A DNA stretch of 64,000 nt from Candidatus Lachnoclostridium pullistercoris (lineage in GTDB: Bacteria > Bacillota > Clostridia > Lachnospirales > Lachnospiraceae). The stretch lies in assembly GCA_019119775.1 (NCBI GenBank), contig DWWL01000049.1, forward strand, positions 18,349-82,348, read 5' to 3'. Shown here in pieces: positions 16,856 to 26,382 of this stretch. The notes below the pieces were generated by a model, which did not search any database, was not told where the DNA came from, and saw only the letters and a list, made by a program, of their open reading frames with translations. The translations under genes and the position numbers were made by a program. Positions within the stretch are counted from its first letter, which is position 1; the number at the start of each line of letters is the position of its first letter.

Positions 16856-17089
16856 ATGTTAGAGAAAATGAAAGAGATGATCGCAGAGCAGTTAGGAGTA
16901 GACGCAGACAGCGTAACTGAGGCTTCTTCCTTCAAAGAGGACCTGGGAGCAGATTCCCTGGATTTATTTGAGCTGGTAATGGCACTGGAGGATGAGTACT
17001 CTGTAGAGATTCCGGCTGAGGAGCTGGAGAAGCTGACCACTGTTGGCGCCGTTATGGATTACTTAAAGGCAAAGGGTGTAGAGGATTAA
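16856..17089 (+). CDS. acpP: acyl carrier protein
   Basis: 77 residues, acidic, four-helix ACP. Ser34 in [10 protein letters not shown] is the phosphopantetheine attachment site. AAGGAG lies 8 nt before the ATG. It carries growing acyl chains for the enzymes encoded in the rest of the operon. The stop codon TAA shares its last A with the fabK start (TAATG), which indicates translational coupling. Confidence 0.97.
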   Translation: MLEKMKEMIAEQLGVDADSVTEASSFKEDLGADSLDLFELVMALEDEYSVEIPAEELEKLTTVGAVMDYLKAKGVED

Positions 17090-18018
17090 TGAAAACCAGA
17101 ATTACAGAACTTCTCGGAATTGAACATCCGATCATCCAGGGCGGTATGGCCTGGGTGGCGGAATATCATCTGGCATCTGCCGTGTCCGAGGCAGGCGGAC
17201 TTGGCCTGATCGGCGGTGCCAACGCTCCCGGCGAGGTTGTCCGGGATTATATCCGCAAGACAAAAGAGCGCACAAGCAAGCCGTTCGGCGTCAACGTTAT
17301 GCTTATGAGCCCTCATGCGGATGATGTGGCGAAGGTTGTTGTGGAAGAGGGCGTGAAGGTCGTCACCACAGGAGCCGGAAACCCGGGCAAGTACATGGAT
17401 ATGTGGAAATCTGCGGGAATCAAGGTGATCCCGGTGGTTGCCAGCGTGGCTCTGGCCAAGATGATGGAGAGGGCCGGCGCCGACGCCGTGGTGGCTGAGG
17501 GAACTGAGTCCGGCGGCCATATCGGAGAGGCGACCACCATGACTCTGGTGCCCCAGGTTGTGGACGCTGTGAACATCCCGGTGATCGCGGCCGGCGGAAT
17601 CGCCGACGGCAGAGGAATCGCGGCGGCATTTATGCTGGGCGCTGAGGCTGTGCAGATCGGAACACGGTTTGTAGTGGCCAAGGAGTCCATTGTCCATGAA
17701 AACTACAAGCAGAGGATCATCAAGGCAAAAGATATTGACTCCACCGTGACCGGCAGAAGCCACGGCCATCCGGTGCGCTGCCTGAGAAATCAGATGACCA
17801 GGGAGTACAACAAACTGGAGAGCGAAGGAAAGTCCTTCGAGGAGCTGGAGTACCTGACCCTCGGCACCTTGAGAAAGGCTGTGCAGGAGGGAGATGTGAC
17901 CCACGGAACCGTTATGGCGGGTCAGATTGCGGGAATGATCAACAAGGAGCAGACCTGCAAGGAAATGATTGATGAAATGATGGCGCAGGCAGAAGCGCTT
18001 TTAAAAGGAGCCAGATAA
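17089..18018 (+). CDS. fabK: enoyl-ACP reductase II (FMN-dependent)
   Basis: 309 residues, TIM-barrel flavoprotein of the FabK/nitronate monooxygenase superfamily. PIIQGGMAWVAEYHLASAVS is the FMN-phosphate start region; AGADAVVAEGTESGGHIGEA holds the conserved GGH; AAGGIADGRGIAAAFMLGAE binds the cofactor. It performs the last reduction of each elongation round using NAD(P)H and replaces FabI, as in streptococci and many clostridia; FabK enzymes are insensitive to triclosan. Start overlaps the acpP stop; fabD follows 5 nt later. Confidence 0.95.
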   Translation: MKTRITELLGIEHPIIQGGMAWVAEYHLASAVSEAGGLGLIGGANAPGEVVRDYIRKTKERTSKPFGVNVMLMSPHADDVAKVVVEEGVKVVTTGAGNPGKYMDMWKSAGIKVIPVVASVALAKMMERAGADAVVAEGTESGGHIGEATTMTLVPQVVDAVNIPVIAAGGIADGRGIAAAFMLGAEAVQIGTRFVVAKESIVHENYKQRIIKAKDIDSTVTGRSHGHPVRCLRNQMTREYNKLESEGKSFEELEYLTLGTLRKAVQEGDVTHGTVMAGQIAGMINKEQTCKEMIDEMMAQAEALLKGAR

Positions 18019-18023
18019 GAAAT

Positions 18024-18947
18024 ATGAGTAAGATTGCATTTATTTTCCCGGGCCAGGGCGCGCAGAAAGCCGGGATGGGTAAAGATTTTTATGAGGAAAC
18101 CAGCACCGGCAGAGAAGTGTTTGACCGGGCCAGCGAGCTTTTGGGATTTTCCATGCCGGAGCTCTGCTTTACGGAAAACGACAGACTGGATATCACGGAG
18201 TACACGCAGGCGGCTATGGTGACTGCCAGTATTGCGATGATGAAGGTGCTGATGGAGGAAACCGGCATCCGTCCGGATGTGGCAGCGGGCTTAAGCCTGG
18301 GAGAATACTGCGCTCTTTACGCAGCAGGCGTGATGAGCGCAGATGATGCAATCACCACCGTGAGAAGAAGAGGCATCCTGATGCAGGAGGCCGTTCCGGT
18401 GGGCGTCGGCGCTATGGCGGCAGTGCTGGCTATGGCGGCGGAAAAGATTGAGGATGTCATAAAGGACATTCCGGACGTATGGATCGCCAATTACAACTGC
18501 CCGGGGCAGATTGTGATTTCGGGAAAGAAAGAGGCAGTGGAGCTTGCCTGTGAAAAGCTCAAGGAAGCCGGGGCAAAGAGAACGGTGATGCTAAACGTCA
18601 GCGGACCTTTCCACTCCGGAATGCTTACGGAAGCAGGAAAGAAGCTGGGAGAATTTCTGGAGAATGTGGAGATTTCTGATCCGCAGATTCCCTATGTGGC
18701 AAATGTGACAGCTTCTTATGTGACGGACAAGGCAGAGGTAAAAGACCTTCTTGCCAGACAGGTTTCCTCGTCTGTGCGCTGGGAGCAGAGCGTGAGAGCG
18801 ATGCTGGCGGACGGCGTGGACACCTTTATTGAAATCGGACCGGGCAAGACCCTGGCCGGATTTATGAGGAAGATCACAAGAGACGTAAAAGTCGTAAATA
18901 TAGAGACGCTGGACGATGTGAAGGCGTTAAAGGAGAACGGTCTGTAA
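18024..18947 (+). CDS. fabD: malonyl-CoA:ACP transacylase
   Basis: 307 residues. IFPGQGAQKAGMGKDF at the N-terminus, nucleophile Ser in GLSLGEY, and the catalytic His in NVSGPFHSGML. It loads malonyl groups from malonyl-CoA onto ACP. AAAGGAG-type site precedes the ATG inside the end of fabK; fabG follows after 27 nt. Standard length and composition. Confidence 0.97.
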   Translation: MSKIAFIFPGQGAQKAGMGKDFYEETSTGREVFDRASELLGFSMPELCFTENDRLDITEYTQAAMVTASIAMMKVLMEETGIRPDVAAGLSLGEYCALYAAGVMSADDAITTVRRRGILMQEAVPVGVGAMAAVLAMAAEKIEDVIKDIPDVWIANYNCPGQIVISGKKEAVELACEKLKEAGAKRTVMLNVSGPFHSGMLTEAGKKLGEFLENVEISDPQIPYVANVTASYVTDKAEVKDLLARQVSSSVRWEQSVRAMLADGVDTFIEIGPGKTLAGFMRKITRDVKVVNIETLDDVKALKENGL

Positions 18948-18974
18948 AGACCAGGGGTTTTAGGAGGTAGTATA

Positions 18975-19715
18975 ATGCTGGAGAACAAGGTGGCGCTCGT
19001 TACAGGCGCCAGCCGCGGCATCGGACGGGCCATCGCTGAGAGGCTGGCAAAGGACGGAGCCACGGTGATCGTCAATTACAACGGCTCCAAGGACAAGGCA
19101 GAGGCCGTGGTAAAGGAGATCGAAGAGGCAGGCGGAAAGGCAGAGGCATACCAGTGCAGCGTGGCGGATTTTGCCGGCGTGGAGGAGATGATGAACTACG
19201 TCATCAAGACCTACGGACGGATCGACATCCTGGTAAACAACGCCGGGATCACCAGAGACGGACTTCTCATGAAGATGTCCGAGGAGGACTTTGACGCGGT
19301 GATCGCCACGAACTTAAAGGGCGCGTTCAACTGCATGCGCCATGTGGCCCGCCAGATGATCAGACAGAGAGGCGGACGGATCATCAACATCTCCTCCATT
19401 TCCGGAGTGATGGGAAATGCAGGACAGATGAACTACGCCGCGTCCAAGGCCGGAGTGATCGGCATGACAAAGACAGCGGCCAGAGAGCTGGCCAGCCGGG
19501 GCATCACGGTGAACGCCATCGCCCCCGGATTTATCACCACGGACATGACGGACGTGCTGTCCGATTCCGTGAAGGAGAGCCTGCTGGCCCAGATCCCCAT
19601 GAAAGCCATGGGAGAGCCGGCGGATATTGCGGGAACGGCGGCATTTCTGGCCTCCGACGACGCAAAGTACATTACGGGACAGGTTATCAATGTAAACGGC
19701 GGCATGGCCATGTAA
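18975..19715 (+). CDS. fabG: 3-ketoacyl-ACP reductase
   Basis: 246 residues, short-chain dehydrogenase fold. [12 protein letters not shown] binds [17 protein letters not shown] follows, and the catalytic Ser, Tyr and Lys are in NISSISGV and [10 protein letters not shown]. It reduces 3-ketoacyl-ACP to the 3-hydroxy form. Preceded by TAGGAGG and located between fabD and fabF in the usual operon order. Confidence 0.97.
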   Translation: MLENKVALVTGASRGIGRAIAERLAKDGATVIVNYNGSKDKAEAVVKEIEEAGGKAEAYQCSVADFAGVEEMMNYVIKTYGRIDILVNNAGITRDGLLMKMSEEDFDAVIATNLKGAFNCMRHVARQMIRQRGGRIINISSISGVMGNAGQMNYAASKAGVIGMTKTAARELASRGITVNAIAPGFITTDMTDVLSDSVKESLLAQIPMKAMGEPADIAGTAAFLASDDAKYITGQVINVNGGMAM

Positions 19716-19746
19716 GCCGGGCATTGAGGTTTGAAGGAGAAGTTTT

Positions 19747-20988
19747 ATGAAGAGAAGAGTAGTAGTGACCGGAATGGGAGCTATCACCCCCATCGGCAAC
19801 GACGTGGAGACGTTTTGGAACAGTCTGAAGAACGGAACGGTGGGCATCGGGCCGATCGACACCTTTGACACCACGGACTTCAAGGCCAAGCTGGCTGCCC
19901 AGGTCAAGAATTTTGACCCGAAGCAGTACATGGACAACAAAGCGGCCAGAAGAATGGAGCGCTTTTCCCAGTTTGCAGTGGCTGCGGCCAAAGAGGCGCT
20001 GGAAGATGCGGGCATTGACATGACGAAGGAAGATCCCTACCGGGTAGGCGTCAGCGTAGGTTCCGGCATCGGCGGACTGGACGCCATCGAGAGAGAGACA
20101 AAGAAGATGATCGAGAAGGGACCGAGCCGGATCAATCCCCTGCTGGTGCCCCTGATGATCAGCAATATGGCTGCCGGAAATATCGGCATCCAGTTTGGAT
20201 TAAAAGGCAAGAACATCAACGTGGTGACAGCCTGCGCCACGGGAACCCACTCCATCGGCGAGGCGTTCCGCTCCATCCAGTACGGTGAGGCGGACGTGAT
20301 GGTGGCCGGCGGTTCCGAGGCCAGCATCACCCCCATCGGCATTGCAGGCTTTGCAGCGCTGACGGCTCTCAGCACGTCTGAGGACCCGAAGCGTGCGTCT
20401 ATCCCCTTTGACAAGGAGAGAAACGGATTTGTCATGGGCGAGGGAGCCGGAATTGTAGTTCTGGAGTCCTTAGAGCACGCTCAGGCAAGAGGCGCGAAGA
20501 TCTACGCGGAGCTGGGCGGCTACGGAGCCACCTGCGATGCTTACCACATCACCTCCCCGGCGGAGGACGGCAGCGGCGCGGCCAAAGCCATGGAAGTGGC
20601 GATCGCCGACGCGGGTCTGACCCCTGCTGACGTGGACTATGTAAACGCTCACGGCACCAGCACCCACCACAACGACCTGTTTGAGACGAAGGCCATCAAG
20701 CTGGCTCTGGGAGAGCACGCCTACGAGGTAAAGGTGAACTCCACCAAGTCCATGATCGGCCATCTGCTGGGAGCAGCAGGCGGCGTGGAGTTTATCGCCT
20801 GCGTGAAATCCATCGAGGACGGCTTCGTTCATGTGACGGCCGGTCTGGAGAAGGACGACGAGGAGTGCGATCTGGACTACGTAAAGGGACAGGGAGTGGC
20901 TATGGATGTGAACTGCGCCATCTCCAATTCTCTGGGATTCGGAGGCCACAACGCCACTCTGCTGGTGAGAAAATTCGTGGAGGAGTAA
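19747..20988 (+). CDS. fabF: beta-ketoacyl-ACP synthase II
   Basis: 413 residues. Catalytic Cys in VVTACATGTHSIGEA, first His in NAHGTSTHHND, second His in KSMIGHLLGAAGG. It elongates acyl-ACP with malonyl-ACP and is the temperature-sensitive elongation enzyme in bacteria. GAAGGAG precedes the ATG. Ends 3 nt before accB, a likely coupled pair. Confidence 0.97.
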   Translation: MKRRVVVTGMGAITPIGNDVETFWNSLKNGTVGIGPIDTFDTTDFKAKLAAQVKNFDPKQYMDNKAARRMERFSQFAVAAAKEALEDAGIDMTKEDPYRVGVSVGSGIGGLDAIERETKKMIEKGPSRINPLLVPLMISNMAAGNIGIQFGLKGKNINVVTACATGTHSIGEAFRSIQYGEADVMVAGGSEASITPIGIAGFAALTALSTSEDPKRASIPFDKERNGFVMGEGAGIVVLESLEHAQARGAKIYAELGGYGATCDAYHITSPAEDGSGAAKAMEVAIADAGLTPADVDYVNAHGTSTHHNDLFETKAIKLALGEHAYEVKVNSTKSMIGHLLGAAGGVEFIACVKSIEDGFVHVTAGLEKDDEECDLDYVKGQGVAMDVNCAISNSLGFGGHNATLLVRKFVEE

Positions 20989-20991
20989 GCT

Positions 20992-21456
20992 ATGGAAATC
21001 AAAGAAATCATTCAGCTGATTGAAGCGGTGTCAGAGAATTCGCTCACCAGCTTTGAGTTAGAGCAGGGAGATACAAAAATCTCCATCAAGAAGAAGGGAC
21101 CGAAGGTAGTGCGGGTGGCCGGAACGGCCGGAAACGCTGCCGGCACGGCGGAGGAGATCGTCACCGTTCTGGACAGCCAGGCAGAGCCTGCAGCTGAGCC
21201 GAAGAAGGCGGACATCCACTCTGACAAGGTAGTCACCTCTCCTCTGGTGGGAACCTTCTACAGCGCGTCCTCCCCGGACGCGGAGCCTTTCGTGAAGGAA
21301 GGAGATACGGTAAAGAAGGGTCAGGTTCTGGGCATTATCGAGGCCATGAAGCTGATGAACGAGATCGAGAGCGAATACGACGGCGTGATCGAGGCTGTCT
21401 TAGTGGGCAACGAGGAAGTTGTGGAGTACGGCCAGCCGCTGTTCCGCATCCGCTGA
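20992..21456 (+). CDS. accB: biotin carboxyl carrier protein of acetyl-CoA carboxylase
   Basis: 154 residues. A short N-terminal helical part, an Ala/Pro/Glu-rich linker at about residues 45-75, and a C-terminal biotinyl domain with the biotinylated lysine in EAMKLMNEIES. It carries carboxybiotin between the AccC and AccDA active sites. Followed by a hairpin at 21493-21520 before fabZ, the longest gap within the operon. Confidence 0.96.
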   Translation: MEIKEIIQLIEAVSENSLTSFELEQGDTKISIKKKGPKVVRVAGTAGNAAGTAEEIVTVLDSQAEPAAEPKKADIHSDKVVTSPLVGTFYSASSPDAEPFVKEGDTVKKGQVLGIIEAMKLMNEIESEYDGVIEAVLVGNEEVVEYGQPLFRIR

Positions 21457-21492
21457 CGGGAAAACTGAATCAGAAACTGAAGTTGGTACGAA

Positions 21493-21520
21493 AAAACGGG
21501 ATCTGTCTGGGTCCCGTTTT
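21493..21520 (+). terminator. intra-operon hairpin between accB and fabZ
   Basis: AAAACGGGA (21493-21501) pairs with TCCCGTTTT (21512-21520) around a 10-nt loop; the T run belongs to the stem. It may attenuate or stabilise the transcript within the operon. The gap 21457-21636 holds no gene. Confidence 0.5.
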
Positions 21521-21636
21521 CAAAACCGGCAGATAAAGGGGGACCGGGTCTTCTGACTTTCCGGCCTTCAGTCATGGGTGCCTGCGCAGGACACAGCGGT
21601 GCGGCCCGGACCTGCCGGATATAAGGAGAAGAAAAT

Positions 21637-22059
21637 ATGCTGGGAATTAAGGAAATTGAGGAGATCATTCCTCACAGACACCCGTTTTTGCTGGTGGACT
21701 GCATTGAAGAGCTGGAGCCGGGAGTGCGCGCCGTGGGCTACAAGGCCGTGACCTTCCATGAGGATTTCTTCCGGGGACATTTTCCCCAGGAGCCGGTGAT
21801 GCCGGGCGTGCTGATCGTGGAAGCCCTGGCTCAGACGGGAGCGGTGGCGATCTTAAGCGTGCCGGAGAACAAGGGCAAAGTGGCTTATTTCGGTGCCATC
21901 AACAACGCAAAGTTTAAAAAGAAGGTAGTTCCGGGCGACAAGCTGAAGCTGGAGTGCGAGATCATCAAGCAGAAGGGCCCGGTGGGAGTAGGCAAGGCCA
22001 TCGCCACTGTGGACGGAAAAGTAGCTGTGGCGGCAGAGCTTACATTTATGATTGGTTAA
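21637..22059 (+). CDS. fabZ: 3-hydroxyacyl-ACP dehydratase
   Basis: 140 residues, hot-dog fold. The catalytic His is in [14 protein letters not shown] and the Glu in [13 protein letters not shown]. It removes water from 3-hydroxyacyl-[14 protein letters not shown] at the N-terminus is the family start motif, and ATAAGGAG lies before the ATG. It ends 10 nt before accC. Confidence 0.97.
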   Translation: MLGIKEIEEIIPHRHPFLLVDCIEELEPGVRAVGYKAVTFHEDFFRGHFPQEPVMPGVLIVEALAQTGAVAILSVPENKGKVAYFGAINNAKFKKKVVPGDKLKLECEIIKQKGPVGVGKAIATVDGKVAVAAELTFMIG

Positions 22060-22069
22060 GGGGAGTCCT

Positions 22070-23425
22070 ATGTTTAGTAAGATTTTAGTAGCAAACAGAG
22101 GCGAGATCGCAGTGCGCATCATCCGCGCCTGCCGGGAAATGGGAATCAAGACGGTAGCGGTCTATTCGGAGGCAGATAAAGATTCTCTTCACACACTGCT
22201 GGCAGATGAGGCCATCTGCATCGGACCGGCTCCGTCCAGCGAAAGCTATCTGAATATGGAGCGAATCATTGCCGCCACTGTGGCCATGAAGGCTGAGGCG
22301 ATCCATCCCGGTTTCGGCTTTCTCTCTGAGAATGCCAGATTTGCGGAGCTGTGCGAAAAGTGCAACATCGTCTTTATCGGCCCGTCCGCGGAGATCATCA
22401 ACAAGATGGGCAATAAGTCCGAGGCCAGAAAGACCATGATGGAGGCTGGCGTTCCGGTGGTGCCCGGCACGAAGGAGCCGGTGTACGACGCGGCGAAGGG
22501 ACTGGAGTTGGCAAAGCAGATCGGTTTTCCGGTGATGATTAAGGCATCCTCCGGCGGCGGCGGAAAGGGCATGAGGATCTCCTGGGGCGAGGAGGATTTT
22601 GAGTCCAATTTCAACAACGCTCAGATGGAATCGGTCAAGGGCTTTTCCGACGATACCATGTACATTGAGAAATATATTGAGAAGCCCCGCCATATCGAGT
22701 TCCAGATCATGGCGGACAAGTACGGAAATGTGGTGCATCTGGGAGAGAGGGACTGCTCCATCCAGAGACGTCATCAGAAAGTGCTGGAGGAATCTCCCTG
22801 CGACGCCATTTCCGATGAGCTGAGAAAGAAGATGGGAGAAACCGCTGTGCGGGCGGCGAAGGCCGTCGGCTATGAGAACGCGGGCACCATCGAATTCCTG
22901 CTGGACAAGAACAAAAACTTCTATTTTATGGAAATGAACACCCGTATCCAGGTGGAGCATCCGGTGACGGAGGCGGTGACGGATTTTGACCTGATCAAAG
23001 AACAGATCAACATCGCGGCCGGGGAGAAACTGAGTTTTACCCAGGACGATGTGGTGATCCGGGGCCATGCCATTGAGTGCCGCATCAACGCGGAGAATCC
23101 GGAGAGAAACTTTATGCCCTGTCCCGGCCTGATCACCAACGTGCACATTCCGGGCGGAAAAGGCGTGCGGGTGGATACCCACATTTACAACAACTACAAG
23201 GTGCCGCCGAACTATGATTCCATGCTGTTAAAGCTGATCGTTCACTCCAAAGACCGGGCTACGGCCATCGCCAAGATGCGCAGCGCCCTGGGCGAGCTGG
23301 TCATTGAAGGCATCGACACCAATCTGGATTTTCAGTATGAGATCTTAAACAACGAGGCGTTCCAGGAAGGGGATACGGATACCGGCTTTATTCCCCGCTA
23401 TTTCCCGGACTACTGCAAAGAATAG
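22070..23425 (+). CDS. accC: biotin carboxylase subunit of acetyl-CoA carboxylase
   Basis: 451 residues. [19 protein letters not shown] is the family N-terminus, which fixes the ATG at 22070, with GGGGA just before. ATP-grasp elements include GGGGKGMRI and [14 protein letters not shown]. It carboxylates the biotin on AccB using bicarbonate and ATP. An in-frame ATG or GTG further upstream would lie inside fabZ and is rejected. Followed by accDA after 25 nt. Confidence 0.97.
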   Translation: MFSKILVANRGEIAVRIIRACREMGIKTVAVYSEADKDSLHTLLADEAICIGPAPSSESYLNMERIIAATVAMKAEAIHPGFGFLSENARFAELCEKCNIVFIGPSAEIINKMGNKSEARKTMMEAGVPVVPGTKEPVYDAAKGLELAKQIGFPVMIKASSGGGGKGMRISWGEEDFESNFNNAQMESVKGFSDDTMYIEKYIEKPRHIEFQIMADKYGNVVHLGERDCSIQRRHQKVLEESPCDAISDELRKKMGETAVRAAKAVGYENAGTIEFLLDKNKNFYFMEMNTRIQVEHPVTEAVTDFDLIKEQINIAAGEKLSFTQDDVVIRGHAIECRINAENPERNFMPCPGLITNVHIPGGKGVRVDTHIYNNYKVPPNYDSMLLKLIVHSKDRATAIAKMRSALGELVIEGIDTNLDFQYEILNNEAFQEGDTDTGFIPRYFPDYCKE

Positions 23426-23450
23426 AAAAAGGATTGGGTGAATCATTATT

Positions 23451-25148
23451 ATGCTGAAAAATATGTTTAAGAAAACATATACGCTGCTGGACACGAAATA
23501 TAAAAAGTCCGACGAGCCCAGCGTTCCCCAGGGACTCTGGAGAAGGTGCAACAAGTGCGGACAGCCCATTTATGTGGACGACGTAAAGGCAAACTATTAC
23601 GTATGCCCCAAATGCCACGGATATTTCCGTGTCCACGCGTACCGCCGCATCGAGATGGTTGTGGACGAGGGAACGTTTGAGGAGTGGAATAAGGAAATGC
23701 CCTTTGAGAACCCCTTAAATTTCCCGGGCTATGAGAAGAAGGTGAAGGCTGCTAGAGAGAAAACGAAGTTAGACGAGGCGGTTGTCACTGGAAAAGGAAA
23801 GATCAATGGAAATGACGCCGTGGTGGCTGTCTGCGATGCTCGTTTTATCATGAGCAGCATGGGCCATGTGGTGGGTGAGAAGATCACCCAGGCCGTGGAG
23901 CGGGCGACGGCGGAGAAGCTGCCGGTGATCATCTTTGCCTGCTCCGGCGGGGCCAGAATGCAGGAGGGAATCGTTTCTCTGATGCAGATGGCGAAGACGG
24001 CTGCTGCTTTGAAGCGTCACCATGAGGCGGGCCAGCTGTTTATCAGCGTGCTCACCGACCCCACCACGGGAGGAGTAACCGCCAGCTTTGCCATGCTGGG
24101 TGATATCATCCTGGCAGAACCGAACGCCCTCATCGGGTTTGCCGGTCCCAGAGTGATCGAGCAGACCATTGGACAGAAGCTGCCGGAAGGCTTCCAGCGG
24201 GCGGAGTTTCTGCTGGAGCACGGCTTTGTAGATAAGATCGTGGAGAGGGCACAGTTAAAGGACACGCTGGCTCAGATTCTCTCCATGCACAAAATGCCTT
24301 CCAACCCGGCCAGAAGACTGGCTCCGGAGGGAGAGGCGGCGGAGAGTTTCCACAAAAGGATGTCAGACCGGGATCCCTGGGAGACGGTGCAGCTTTCCAG
24401 AAACGCGGACCGGCCTACGGCCCTGGACTATATCCACGAGCTGTTTGATGACTTTATGGAGTTCCACGGGGACCGCTGCTTTAAGGATGACGGCGCCATT
24501 GTGGGCGGAATCGCCACGTTTAAGGGCGTTCCGGTGACGGTGATCGGCCAGCAGAAGGGCAAGAATACCAAGGAGAACTTAAAGAGAAACTTTGGCATGC
24601 CTTCCCCTGAAGGGTACAGGAAGGCTCTGCGCCTGATGAAGCAGGCGGAGACATTCGGCCGGCCGGTGATCTGCTTTGTGGATACGCCGGGCGCGTTCTG
24701 CGGAATCGAGGCGGAGGAGAGAGGCCAGGGGGAGGCCATCGCCAGAAACCTGTTCGAGATGTCTGACCTGAAAGTGCCGGTGGTGTCCATCGTGATCGGC
24801 GAGGGCGGCAGCGGTGGAGCGCTTGCCATGGCAGTGGCGAATGAAGTCTGGATGATGGAGAACTCCATCTATTCCGTGCTTTCTCCGGAAGGCTTTGCCT
24901 CCATTCTGTGGAAGGACAGCAAGAAGGCGCCGGAGGCTTCCAGGGTTATGAAAGTCACGGCCAGAGATCTTTACAAGATGAAAATAATTGAGCGGGTGAT
25001 TGTTGAGAAGGAACCGGCATCATCCAAAAATATCGCTGTGATCGCCGCGGAGATGCGGCGCGGTCTGGAGGAGTTTTTATCCAGTCATGTGGAGATGACC
25101 GGAGAAGAGCTGGCTGCGGAGCGGTATGAGCGATTCAGGAGAATGTGA
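23451..25148 (+). CDS. accDA: fused acetyl-CoA carboxylase carboxyltransferase beta-alpha subunit
   Basis: 565 residues, a single open frame joining AccD and AccA. Residues about 26-55 hold the AccD zinc finger (CNKCGQ and CPKCHG pairs); the beta-subunit crotonase-like domain follows with [13 protein letters not shown] and [13 protein letters not shown]. From about residue 300 comes the alpha subunit, with [31 protein letters not shown] and [18 protein letters not shown]. Separate subunits are about 300 residues each, so the alpha part has lost part of its N-terminal helix region. The fusion guarantees 1:1 stoichiometry and would transfer the carboxyl from biotin to acetyl-CoA. Stop overlaps the next start (TGATG). 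Confidence 0.93.
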   Translation: MLKNMFKKTYTLLDTKYKKSDEPSVPQGLWRRCNKCGQPIYVDDVKANYYVCPKCHGYFRVHAYRRIEMVVDEGTFEEWNKEMPFENPLNFPGYEKKVKAAREKTKLDEAVVTGKGKINGNDAVVAVCDARFIMSSMGHVVGEKITQAVERATAEKLPVIIFACSGGARMQEGIVSLMQMAKTAAALKRHHEAGQLFISVLTDPTTGGVTASFAMLGDIILAEPNALIGFAGPRVIEQTIGQKLPEGFQRAEFLLEHGFVDKIVERAQLKDTLAQILSMHKMPSNPARRLAPEGEAAESFHKRMSDRDPWETVQLSRNADRPTALDYIHELFDDFMEFHGDRCFKDDGAIVGGIATFKGVPVTVIGQQKGKNTKENLKRNFGMPSPEGYRKALRLMKQAETFGRPVICFVDTPGAFCGIEAEERGQGEAIARNLFEMSDLKVPVVSIVIGEGGSGGALAMAVANEVWMMENSIYSVLSPEGFASILWKDSKKAPEASRVMKVTARDLYKMKIIERVIVEKEPASSKNIAVIAAEMRRGLEEFLSSHVEMTGEELAAERYERFRRM

Positions 25149-26242
25149 TGGAGAAATTAAAGCCGTTAGTGATAGGTGATTTGACAGCAAGAGTGCCGAT
25201 TATCCAGGGAGGAATGGGCGTGGGGATCAGCCTCCACTCTCTGGCGGGGGCAGTGGCGAAGGCCGGAGGCATCGGCCTGATTTCCACGGCGCAGATCGGT
25301 TTCAAGGAACCGGATTTTCGTCAGAAGCCGCTGGAAGCTAATTTGAGAGCCATCGGAAAAGAGCTTGGGAAGGCCAGGGAGATCGCTCCCGACGGCGTGC
25401 TGGGCTTCAACATCATGGTAGCCACCCACGACTACGGGCTGTACGTAAAAGAAGCGCTGAAAGCCGGAGCGGATATCATCGTATCCGGAGCCGGACTTCC
25501 GGTGGACCTGCCGGGAATGACAGAGGGATTTAAGACAAAGATTGCTCCCATCGTGTCCACGGCCAAATCGGCCAGTGTGATCTGCAAGCTGTGGGACCGC
25601 AAATACAAGAGAGTGCCGGATCTGGTGGTGATTGAGGGACCGCTGGCCGGCGGCCACCTGGGATTTTCCAGGGAGGAGCTTCACCGGCTGGGAGTGGATA
25701 CTGAGGATGTGCCCGCCACCTACCGCAGGGAGGAATATGAGGCGGAGATCCGCAGGATCCTGGATGTGATCCGGGGCTTTGAGGACAAGTACGGGGTGAA
25801 GATTCCCGTGGCTTTGGCCGGGGGAATCTACGACCGGAGCGATGTGGTGCACGCCATGGAGCTGGGAGTGGACGCCGTGCAGGTAGCCACCCGCTTTGTC
25901 ACCACAGAGGAGTGCGACGCGCCTTACGCCTACAAGCAGGCGTATATCAACGCGAAAAAAGAGGATATTGTGATCACCAAGAGTCCGGTGGGAATGCCGG
26001 GGCGGGCGATTATGAATCCGTTTCTGGAGAACGTGGGGAAGACTCCCTTCAAACTGGAGTGGTGCTACCAGTGTCTGGAGCACTGCGACCGGAAGACCAT
26101 TCCCTACTGCATCACAAAGGCCCTCATCGACGCGGCAGAGGGAGATACGGAAAACGCCCTTCTCTTCTGCGGCAGCAACGCTTACCGGGCGGAGAAGATC
26201 GAGACAGTTCCGGATGTGATGAGGGAGCTGTGCGGGGAGTGA
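25148..26242 (+). CDS. NMO/FabK-family flavoprotein (nitronate monooxygenase-like)
   Basis: 364 residues. PIIQGGMGVGISLHSLAGAV at the start, FNIMVATHDYG, IVSGAGLPVDLP, and EGPLAGGHLGFSREEL with a conserved GGH, then AGGIYDRSDVVHAMELGVDAVQ, define the FMN-dependent nitronate monooxygenase/enoyl reductase superfamily. A cysteine cluster near the C-terminus (CYQCLEHCDRKTIPYC) is distinctive for this clostridial subgroup and might bind metal or disulfide. It is translationally coupled to accDA and closes the operon, so a fatty-acid-related role is more likely than nitroalkane oxidation (inference). Confidence 0.82.
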   Translation: MEKLKPLVIGDLTARVPIIQGGMGVGISLHSLAGAVAKAGGIGLISTAQIGFKEPDFRQKPLEANLRAIGKELGKAREIAPDGVLGFNIMVATHDYGLYVKEALKAGADIIVSGAGLPVDLPGMTEGFKTKIAPIVSTAKSASVICKLWDRKYKRVPDLVVIEGPLAGGHLGFSREELHRLGVDTEDVPATYRREEYEAEIRRILDVIRGFEDKYGVKIPVALAGGIYDRSDVVHAMELGVDAVQVATRFVTTEECDAPYAYKQAYINAKKEDIVITKSPVGMPGRAIMNPFLENVGKTPFKLEWCYQCLEHCDRKTIPYCITKALIDAAEGDTENALLFCGSNAYRAEKIETVPDVMRELCGE

Positions 26243-26312
26243 GAAAACGGCTTTCGCCGAGATTCCCAAAAAGCCAGCTTTTTAAACAGAATAATTGTGC
26301 ATTTTTCTCAGG

Positions 26313-26340
26313 AGAACCGACATTTGTCGGTTCTTTTGTT
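26313..26340 (+). terminator. terminator of the fatty-acid operon
   Basis: AGAACCGAC (26313-26321) pairs with GTCGGTTCT (26326-26334), loop ATTT, followed by TTTGTTTG. The interval 26243-26382 holds no gene. Confidence 0.9.
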
Positions 26341-26382
26341 TGCTCTTCCGCATATCTAAATTGTGAAAAAAAGAGGTTGAAA

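Noticed and set aside
22085..23182. Long open frame antisense to accC
   Set aside because: It lies fully inside a well-conserved biotin carboxylase gene; GC-rich codons free of antisense stops explain it. No ribosome site or known domain.
25166..26269. Long open frame antisense to the NMO-type gene
   Set aside because: It mirrors an intact coding region; composition is His/Arg/Leu-rich with no domain.
25912..26382. N-terminal extension of the sulfatase frame
   Set aside because: It would run through the 3' end of the preceding gene and its terminator; AAGAGG and homology place the start at 26383.
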